From JBFHNV01 sp965365655 (lineage in GTDB: Bacteria > Pseudomonadota > Gammaproteobacteria > HK1): a stretch of DNA of 8,452 nt. Position 1 is the stretch's first letter, and every line of letters starts with the position of its first letter. The stretch spans positions 1 through 8,452 of the forward strand of contig CBDUCN010000233.1 in assembly GCA_965365655.1 (NCBI GenBank), in the 5' to 3' direction. A program made the position numbers and the translations under genes. The notes under the pieces were generated by a model. That model did no database searches, was not told the origin of the DNA, and worked only from the letters and a program-made list of their open reading frames with translations. Positions 1 to 5,401 of this stretch are shown here, piece after piece.

Positions 1-136
1 TCCAGCGTGAGGTCCGGGGCCGCGTGCAGCGTTTCCGCCGGCTCGTCGACGTCGGTGTCGGCCCCGGCATCGTCCAGCGTGAGCTCCTCGGCGGCCTCGG
101 CCGGCTCCTCGACCTCGGTGTCGGCGCCGGCGTCTA
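1..136 (-). repeat. Imperfect tandem repeat in the acidic C-terminal tail
   Basis: Two copies of a repeat of about 63-72 nt are visible. One starts at 1 (TCCAGCGTGAG) and the next at 73. The inner block GCCGGCTCSTCGACSTCGG occurs at 37 and again at 100. The copies differ by a 9-nt indel, so the frame is kept. In protein they read DAGADTEVEEPAE followed by DAGADTDVDEPAE, with a shared LTL element after each. More copies may lie beyond the left edge. Confidence 0.75.
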
Positions 137-2924
137 CCGGCGGCGTCTCCTCGCGGTGGACCGGCGCCTCTTCCTGCGCGTCGAGGTCCGCCGCCGCGGC
201 CGTGCGCGCATCGAGCTGGAAGTCCAGGGCCGGCGCCGCCGCGGCGGCCTCTGCGGGTGCGTGACCGGCGGCCCGCCGTGCGTCCGTGAGCGCCTCGCGC
301 AGGCGCACCACCTCCGATTCCAGGCGCCGGCGCTCGTCCTCCAGAAGCGCCTCCTGCTCGGCGAGGCGGGTCTCGTAGCCGCTGCGCACGTTTGCGAGGC
401 GGGTGTCGAATTCGGCCAGCAACCTGGCCACGTGCGCCTCCACCTGGCCCCGCATCTGTCCCTCGCGGGACTCCTGCTCTGCTTCGAGCTCGGCGATGCG
501 CGCGGCGGACGCCGCCTCCGCGGCCTCGCGTGCGTCCGCGTCCGCTTCCTCGCGGTAGCGGGCGTAGGCGGTGTCGAGGCGCTGGCGCTCCTCGGCGATC
601 GCCTTCTCCACGGTTTCCGTCCAGTCCGACTTCTCGCGGCTGAGGTCGCCTTCGCGCTCGGCCAGCGCCTGCTCGCGGGCGGCCAGCGCGGCCCGCTGCT
701 CCTGCAGCTCGGCCTCCTGCTCCGCGCGCCGCGCCTCGAGCGCCGTGCGCTCCTCGTTCGCGGCCGTCTCACGGGCGTTCAGCTCTTCGTCGCGCGCGCG
801 CAGCGCGGCGGCCTGCTTCTCGAGGGCCGCCTGCTCGTCGCGCCGCGAACGCTCCGCTTCGGCCTGTGCCTGCTCGAGCGCGGCGCGCTCCGCGGCGAGG
901 TTCGCGCGCTCGGCCTCCAGCCGATCGCTCTCGGCGCGCGCCCGCTCCGCGGCTTCGCGCAGCGCCTGCTCCTCCTCGCCGGCTTGGGTCTCGCGGTTCT
1001 CCTGCGCCTCCCGGAGCCGGACCTCGGTCTCGTGCAGCCGTGCCTCGGCGTCCTCCCCCCGCTGGCGCGCGTCGGCGGCGGCCTGCTCGGCGGCGTGCAG
1101 CTTGCGGCGCAGCTCCTCGGCTTCGGCCTGCGCCTGCTGCAGCGACTCCTGGAACGCCGCCTCGGCGCTCGCCCGCGACGACTCGGCCTGCTCCTTCTCG
1201 GCGAGCAGCGCCTGCACCCTCGCATCCGTCTCGCCGAGGCGCGCCTGCAGCTTCTCGTGGTCGGCCGCGGCCTTCTGCGCGTCCTGCTCGCGCTCCTTCT
1301 GCGCGCTCTCGATGCGCCGTGCGAGCTTCTCCAGCTCGCCTTCCAGGCGCGTGCGCTCCAGGGTCACCTGGCGCTCCGCGTCGGCCCGCGCCTCATCCAG
1401 CGCCTTGTCCAGATCCTCGCGCCGGTTACGCTCCGCCTTCAGCGCGGCGTCGAGTTCCTCGTTGCGGCGCTTCAGCTCCTTCGCGGCGCGTGTGGCCTTT
1501 TGCGCGTATGCGGCGGCCTTGTCGCGCTCCGCCTTGATCTGCGCCACCTGGGCCCGCACCCGCGACAGGTCCACTGGCGGCCCGGCGGCCGGCGCCGCCG
1601 GTGTTGCCGCCGTCGCCGCAGGCGCGGTTGCCGGCGCCTCCCCGGAGGGCACCCCTGCCGCCTGCGCGTCCGCCGCGGCGTCCGCGGGCGGCACCTCGGC
1701 GGCCTGTGCGGCCGCGTCGCCCGGCGGCTCCGCGTGCGCGTCCGCGGCCTCGGTCTGCTCGTCGGCCTGCGCTTCCTCCGGCTCGCCGCTGACGAACTCG
1801 AACTCGAAGGCCGCGGCGGCGGCCACGTCGTCCGCCTCCGCCTCCGCCTCCGCCGGCGCCGCGCCCTTGGCGAGGGGGCTGCGCAGCAGGCCGCCCGCGA
1901 GGTAGCAGGCATCGAAGCCCATGCGCATCAGAAGGAAGGCCGCCGCGGAGCTGCGAGCGCCGGAGTCGCAGACCACCACGTAGGTCTTGTCGGTCGCGAG
2001 CTTCGGGGCTTCCAGGCGCAGCACGTTCAGCGGCACGTTGATGCTGCCCTCGATGGACGGGGCCTCATGCTCGTCGGGGAAGCGCACGTCCAGCCAGAGG
2101 GCTCCGTCGGCCACGAGCTGGCTGGCCTCGGACCAGGTCACCGCCTTCAACGTCGGCTTGCTGACCAGCTCCTCGAACGGGCGCTTGGCGAGGCGCATCA
2201 GCATGCCCGGCGTCGTCGCCGTCACCGTCGCGTTGCGCGGCGAGTTCGACACCAGCGACTCCTCGCCGAAGACGTCGCCCTCCTTCAGCACCGCGAGCTG
2301 CACCTCCTGCCCGGAGCCGGGCGCGCGCCGGCTCACCGCGCAGCGGCCTTCCGCGATGATGTACAGATAGTCACCCGGGGTTCCCTGGGTGACCACGGCC
2401 TGACCCGGCTCGACCTCCATCGGCTCGAGCTCGGTGAAGAAGCGCTGGATGTTCTCGTGGGGCAGGCGAGTGAACAGCTCGGACGCGAGCAGCCGCGACA
2501 TCCAGTCGCCTTCCTCCTCGCTCTCGTCGAGCTCCTCGACCTCGACCGTGCCGCCGTCCTCGAGCACCTGCTCGTCGGACAGGATGTGCTCCAGCACCGC
2601 GCGCTCGATGCGGAACATGTGCACCGTCGACAGGGCGATGGCGGTGTACCGCCGCGGCTGAAGCTGCGCCAGGGCGCGGCGGGCGTTCTCGTCGCCGGCG
2701 CGCATGCGCTGCGGCGACGCGCCCTCGGCCTGCAGCTCCAGCTCGCCGTCGAGCAGGTAGAAGGTGTACGGATCGCGGGTTCCGGCCTCGAAGACCGTGC
2801 GCTTGCGCTTGAACTCGAGCACGTCCCCCTGCGCCAGGGCCTGCTCCTGCAGCCGGGGCTCGAGGCCGTTGATCGGCACCAGGTCGGCGATGCGCGCAGC
2901 GAGGGGATGGTCGTGGGGAACCAC
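1..2924 (-). CDS. Cyclic-nucleotide-binding / rhodanese / long coiled-coil protein (3' end beyond window)
   Basis: The reading frame is open from the GTG at 2924 to the left edge, giving 974 visible residues and no stop. An in-frame TAG lies at 2963-2961, and the GTG is the only start codon between it and the domain. A GGAG sits 5 nt upstream. Residues about 20-115 form a degenerate CNB-like domain. Residues about 145-255 form a second CNB domain with a phosphate-binding-cassette-like stretch (FGEESLVSNSPRNATV, E221, R230). Residues about 262-350 are a rhodanese domain with active-site loop CDSGARS and Cys319. An Ala/Pro/Glu linker runs to about 450, then heptad-rich charged coiled coil (EQAxAExER style) to about 885, then an acidic repeat tail. 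CNB domains sense cAMP/cGMP and rhodaneses carry persulfide sulfur; the physiological role here is unknown. No transmembrane segment or signal peptide was seen, so it is probably cytoplasmic. It is transcribed divergently from the ALA synthase gene. Confidence 0.9.
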   Translation of the reverse strand, partial: MVPHDHPLAARIADLVPINGLEPRLQEQALAQGDVLEFKRKRTVFEAGTRDPYTFYLLDGELELQAEGASPQRMRAGDENARRALAQLQPRRYTAIALSTVHMFRIERAVLEHILSDEQVLEDGGTVEVEELDESEEEGDWMSRLLASELFTRLPHENIQRFFTELEPMEVEPGQAVVTQGTPGDYLYIIAEGRCAVSRRAPGSGQEVQLAVLKEGDVFGEESLVSNSPRNATVTATTPGMLMRLAKRPFEELVSKPTLKAVTWSEASQLVADGALWLDVRFPDEHEAPSIEGSINVPLNVLRLEAPKLATDKTYVVVCDSGARSSAAAFLLMRMGFDACYLAGGLLRSPLAKGAAPAEAEAEADDVAAAAAFEFEFVSGEPEEAQADEQTEAADAHAEPPGDAAAQAAEVPPADAAADAQAAGVPSGEAPATAPAATAATPAAPAAGPPVDLSRVRAQVAQIKAERDKAAAYAQKATRAAKELKRRNEELDAALKAERNRREDLDKALDEARADAERQVTLERTRLEGELEKLARRIESAQKEREQDAQKAAADHEKLQARLGETDARVQALLAEKEQAESSRASAEAAFQESLQQAQAEAEELRRKLHAAEQAAADARQRGEDAEARLHETEVRLREAQENRETQAGEEEQALREAAERARAESDRLEAERANLAAERAALEQAQAEAERSRRDEQAALEKQAAALRARDEELNARETAANEERTALEARRAEQEAELQEQRAALAAREQALAEREGDLSREKSDWTETVEKAIAEERQRLDTAYARYREEADADAREAAEAASAARIAELEAEQESREGQMRGQVEAHVARLLAEFDTRLANVRSGYETRLAEQEALLEDERRRLESEVVRLREALTDARRAAGHAPAEAAAAAPALDFQLDARTAAAADLDAQEEAPVHREETPPVDAGADTEVEEPAEAAEELTLDDAGADTDVDEPAETLHAAPDLTL
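1831..1854. repeat. Hexanucleotide tandem repeat (TCCGCC)x4
   Basis: Four perfect copies of TCCGCC occur here. On the coding (minus) strand they specify Ala-Glu pairs in the flexible linker just after the rhodanese domain. The unit is a multiple of three, so slippage would change linker length without shifting the frame. Confidence 0.85.
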
Positions 2925-2929
2925 GGAGT

Positions 2930-2933
2930 CTCC
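2930..2933 (-). promoter_or_regulatory. Ribosome binding site of the CNB-rhodanese gene
   Basis: GGAG on the minus strand, 5 nt before the GTG at 2924. It decides the start, because an in-frame TAG lies 36 nt upstream of that GTG and no other start codon lies between. Confidence 0.7.
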
Positions 2934-2957
2934 GTCCTGCCTGGGACGCGGCGCAAA

Positions 2958-2973
2958 ATACTACAGGCGCCTG
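2958..2973 (-). promoter_or_regulatory. Candidate promoter element and palindrome upstream of the CNB-rhodanese gene
   Basis: Reading on the minus strand, a perfect 10-bp palindrome CAGGCGCCTG (2964-2973) is followed directly by an AT-rich TAGTATTTT that resembles a -10 box. It stands out in an otherwise very GC-rich spacer. No convincing -35 hexamer is seen at 16-18 nt. The palindrome could be an operator, but this is inference. Confidence 0.3.
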
Positions 2974-3051
2974 CGGGTGCTCTGTGATCCGCGTCGTCGT
3001 CGATCGGCCGGCCCGCACCGCCGGGGGCGGCCGCAGGTGGCGGAAGGGGGG

Positions 3052-3057
3052 TAATCT
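3052..3057 (+). promoter_or_regulatory. Weak candidate -10 box for the ALA synthase gene
   Basis: TAATCT is the only AT-rich hexamer in the right half of the divergent intergenic region and lies about 115 nt before the ATG. No recognisable -35 box precedes it. If used, transcription would begin at about 3063, at the foot of the hairpin described next. Confidence 0.2.
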
Positions 3058-3062
3058 CTTGG

Positions 3063-3097
3063 CCGTGCCCCCGGTGCGGCGCGCGTCGGGGGCACGG
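3063..3097 (+). promoter_or_regulatory. Strong hairpin in the 5' region of the ALA synthase gene
   Basis: CCGTGCCCCCG (3063-3073) pairs perfectly with CGGGGGCACGG (3087-3097), an 11-bp stem. The 13-nt interval can extend the stem by five more pairs, two of them G-U, to a 3-nt loop. There is no T-tract, so it is not an ordinary intrinsic terminator. It lies 74 nt before the start codon and could be an operator or an mRNA leader structure. Which one cannot be told from sequence. Confidence 0.5.
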
Positions 3098-3160
3098 TGC
3101 GCGGGTCCGGCCCGATTCCTGCATGGAACGACCGGGCGCCGCGGCCCACGACGGGGATCT

Positions 3161-3165
3161 GGAGG
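3161..3165 (+). promoter_or_regulatory. Ribosome binding site deciding the ALA synthase start
   Basis: GGAGG lies 6 nt before the ATG at 3172. The frame is open further upstream to about 3097, but those codons have no family similarity and no ribosome binding site. Confidence 0.85.
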
Positions 3166-3171
3166 TCAGGC

Positions 3172-4380
3172 ATGAATTACGAGGAATTCTTCCACGGCCG
3201 GCTCGACGCGCTGCGCCGTGAGGGCCGCTACCGGGTGTTCGCGGACCTGGAGCGTCATCGTGGCGACTTCCCCCGCGCGACGCACCACGGCGCCGGCGGC
3301 CCGGTGACGGTGTGGTGCTCGAACGACTACCTCGGGATGGGGCAGCATCCGTCGGTGATCGCGGCGATGCACGAGGCGCTGGACGCGTGCGGCGCCGGCG
3401 CCGGGGGCACGCGCAACATCTCCGGCACCAACCACTACCACGTGCTGCTCGAGCATGAGCTCGCGGACCTCCACCGCAAGCCCGCGGCGCTGCTGTTCAC
3501 CTCCGGCTACGTGTCCAACTGGGCGGCGCTGGGCACCCTCGCATCGCAGATGCCGGGCTGCGTGGTTTTCTCGGATGCGGGAAATCACGCGTCCATGATC
3601 GAGGGTATCCGCCACAGCCGGGCGCAGAAGGTGATCTTCGGCCACAACGATCCGGAGGACCTGGACCGCCGGCTGTCCGAGGCGGATCCGTCGGTTCCGA
3701 AGCTGGTCGCGTTCGAGTCCGTGTACTCGATGGACGGCGACATCGCGCCGATCGCGGAGCTGTGCGACGTCGCCGACGCGCACGGCGCGATGACGTACCT
3801 CGACGAGGTGCACGCGGTGGGGCTGTACGGCCCGCGCGGCGGCGGCATCTCCGAGCGCGACGGGGTGGCGGACCGCGTGACGGTGATCGAGGGCACGCTG
3901 GGCAAGGCCTTCGGCGTGCTCGGCGGCTACATCGCGGCCAGCGAGGCGCTGTGCGACTTCGTGCGCAGCTACTCGTCGGGCTTCATCTTCACCACCGCGC
4001 TGCCGCCGGCGGTGGCCGCCGGTGCGCGCGCCAGCGTCGCCCACCTCAAGGGCAGCGGGGCCGAGCGCGCCCGCCACCAGGAGCGGGTGAAGGCCCTGAA
4101 GGGCCGCCTGCGCGCCGCCGGCATTCCCTACATGGAGAATCCGAGCCACATCGTGCCCGTGATGGTGGGCGAGGCGGCCACCTGCAAGCGGGTCAGCGAC
4201 GAGCTGCTGGATCGCTTCGGCATCTACGTGCAGCCGATCAACTACCCGACGGTGCCGCGGGGCACGGAGCGCCTGCGCATCACGCCCACGCCGCTGCACG
4301 GGGACGACGACATGGATCGGCTGGTGAGCGCACTGACCCGGATCTGGGGCGAATTCGGGCTGGAGCGCGCGGCCGCCTGA
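3172..4380 (+). CDS. hemA: 5-aminolevulinate synthase (C4/Shemin pathway)
   Basis: The 402-residue product is a PLP-dependent alpha-oxoamine synthase that condenses glycine with succinyl-CoA to 5-aminolevulinate, the first committed step of haem synthesis. It is full length for the family. The N-terminus MNYEEFFHGRLDALRREGRY is ALAS-like. Compared from memory with Rhodobacter capsulatus ALAS, R21 aligns directly, and after a 3-residue deletion N51 (SNDYLGMG), T80 (GGTRNISGTNHYH), H139 (DAGNHASMIEG), D211 (YLDEVHAVGLYG) and the PLP lysine K245 (EGTLGKAFG) match known active-site residues. The threonine and the ALAS-type N-terminus favour ALAS over KBL or AONS. The nearest downstream gene is ccmC, which needs haem. 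No CP-type haem regulatory motif was seen. Codon use is GC-rich, like ccmC. A paralogue serving a C5N-unit secondary pathway is possible but nothing nearby supports it. Confidence 0.95.
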   Translation: MNYEEFFHGRLDALRREGRYRVFADLERHRGDFPRATHHGAGGPVTVWCSNDYLGMGQHPSVIAAMHEALDACGAGAGGTRNISGTNHYHVLLEHELADLHRKPAALLFTSGYVSNWAALGTLASQMPGCVVFSDAGNHASMIEGIRHSRAQKVIFGHNDPEDLDRRLSEADPSVPKLVAFESVYSMDGDIAPIAELCDVADAHGAMTYLDEVHAVGLYGPRGGGISERDGVADRVTVIEGTLGKAFGVLGGYIAASEALCDFVRSYSSGFIFTTALPPAVAAGARASVAHLKGSGAERARHQERVKALKGRLRAAGIPYMENPSHIVPVMVGEAATCKRVSDELLDRFGIYVQPINYPTVPRGTERLRITPTPLHGDDDMDRLVSALTRIWGEFGLERAAA

Positions 4381-4392
4381 GCCCGCGCCCTT

Positions 4393-4441
4393 GCGCACCC
4401 GCGCCGCCCGGGCGAACCTGCGCCCCGGCGCGGGCGTGCGC
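4393..4441 (+). terminator. GC-rich inverted repeat after the ALA synthase gene
   Basis: GCGCA + CCCGCGCCG (4393-4406) can pair with CGGCGCGGG + TGCGC (4426-4441): a 9-bp and a 5-bp stem interrupted by a 2-nt bulge, with a loop of about 19 nt. It starts 12 nt after the stop codon. There is no T-run, so it could act as a weak terminator, a processing or stability element, or an attenuator ahead of ccmC. The base composition makes chance pairing fairly likely. Confidence 0.35.
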
Positions 4442-4483
4442 CCGCGGCGCACTCGACCCCGCAGCCAGGCAGGCGATCCACCG

Positions 4484-4576
4484 ATGACAGCCATCCACGA
4501 CCCAGCACACGGCACGACGCGGCGACTCGACGCGGCGCCCCGCGCGGCCGACCCGGGGCGAGGTTCCCGACCATGA
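4484..4576 (+). CDS. Possible 30-codon leader ORF overlapping the ccmC start
   Basis: An ATG at 4484 opens a 30-codon frame (MTAIHDPAHGTTRRLDAAP...) whose TGA overlaps the ccmC ATG as ATGA, an arrangement typical of translational coupling. Upstream is only a weak AGGCAGG-like purine stretch. The product is Arg/Ala/Pro-rich, has no membrane segment and resembles no family I know. The same frame is already open upstream from about 4391, so chance openness in GC-rich DNA is a real alternative. Confidence 0.25.
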   Translation: MTAIHDPAHGTTRRLDAAPRAADPGRGSRP

Positions 4577-5361
4577 GCGCGTCGTCGCAGTCCCTGGCGT
4601 CGCGGAGCTGGGCCTTCGCCCATCGCTTCGCGTCGCCGCCGCACTTCTACCGCATCGCGGGCCTGCTGCTGCCGTGGCTGGCCTGGGCCTTCGCGCTGCT
4701 GGTCGCCGCGGGGCTGTACCTGGGTCTGGTGGTCGCGCCGCCGGATTACCAGCAGGGCGACAGCTACCGGATCATCTTCGTGCACGTGCCCAGCGCGTGG
4801 ATGAGCCTGTTCGTGTACGTGGTGATGGCAGCATCTGGCGCGATCGTGCTGATCTGGCGAATGAAGCTTGCCGACGTGGTCGCGGCGGCCAGCGCCCCGA
4901 TCGGCGCCACCTTCACGTTCCTCGCGCTGGTCACGGGCTCGCTGTGGGGCAAGCCGATGTGGGGCGCGTACTGGGTGTGGGACGCGCGGCTGACCTCGGA
5001 GCTGATCCTGCTGTTCCTGTACCTGGGCTACATGGCGCTCAGGGCGGCGTTCGAGGACCCGCGCACCGCGTCGCGCGCGTCCGCGATCCTCGCGCTGGTC
5101 GGCGTCGTGAACATCCCGATCATCCATTACTCGGTGGTGTGGTGGAACACGCTGCACCAGGGCACCACGGTCGTGAAGATGAGCGGGCCGTCCATCCACT
5201 GGACGATGCTGGTGCCTCTGCTGCTGATGGCTGTAGCCTTCAAGGTGTTCTACGTGATGGTGCTGCTGATGCGCGCCCGCACCCAGGTTCTGGAGCGCGA
5301 GCGCGGCAGCGCCTGGGTGCGCGAGATGTTCGGCGCCGGGTCGTCCCCGGCACGCCGCTGA
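4573..5361 (+). CDS. ccmC: Cytochrome c maturation protein CcmC (haem handling)
   Basis: The 262-residue inner-membrane protein delivers haem to the chaperone CcmE. About six hydrophobic segments are visible (near 30-52, 67-95, 104-122, 142-160, 168-188 and 210-234). The periplasmic WWD haem-binding motif is at 125-142 (WGKPMWGAYWVWDARLTS). The flanking haem-ligand histidines are H71 (IIFVHVPSAWMS) and H185 (IIHYSVVWW). A GAGG lies 9 nt before the ATG. The length is slightly above the E. coli protein, with an extra N-terminal stretch. Normally ccmA and ccmB precede it and ccmD and ccmE follow. Here it is preceded by ALA synthase and followed directly by ccmF. Codon use is strongly GC3, apart from a short patch of A/T-ending codons at 4828-4869. 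Confidence 0.96.
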   Translation: MSASSQSLASRSWAFAHRFASPPHFYRIAGLLLPWLAWAFALLVAAGLYLGLVVAPPDYQQGDSYRIIFVHVPSAWMSLFVYVVMAASGAIVLIWRMKLADVVAAASAPIGATFTFLALVTGSLWGKPMWGAYWVWDARLTSELILLFLYLGYMALRAAFEDPRTASRASAILALVGVVNIPIIHYSVVWWNTLHQGTTVVKMSGPSIHWTMLVPLLLMAVAFKVFYVMVLLMRARTQVLERERGSAWVREMFGAGSSPARR

Positions 5362-5384
5362 GGGGCCTTCGCGGTCCGCTGATC

Positions 5385-5390
5385 AGGAGG
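5385..5390 (+). promoter_or_regulatory. Ribosome binding site of ccmF
   Basis: A full AGGAGG lies in the 40-nt spacer between ccmC and ccmF, 11 nt before the ATG at 5402. That spacing is a little long. The spacer holds nothing else and is too short for ccmD. Confidence 0.7.
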
Positions 5391-5401
5391 TCGGTCGTCG
5401 C

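Noticed and set aside
24..2987. A 987-codon open frame on the plus strand
   Set aside because: It is the antisense shadow of the CNB-rhodanese-coiled-coil gene. Its product is Leu/Arg/Gly-rich with no domain, while the minus frame gives clear domains and its own GTG and ribosome binding site.
2980..2997. TGTGATCC resembling half a CRP/FNR-type site
   Set aside because: The second half does not match TCACA or TTGAT at the needed spacing, so one half-site is not enough.
3097..3171. Upstream extension of the ALA synthase frame by 25 codons
   Set aside because: The GGAGG at 3161-3165 and the family N-terminus both point to ATG 3172. The extension would also run over the ribosome binding site.
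3166..5199. A 677-codon minus-strand frame across ALA synthase and ccmC
   Set aside because: The His/Arg-rich product is typical of antisense frames of GC-rich genes. The plus strand carries two recognisable families over the same span.
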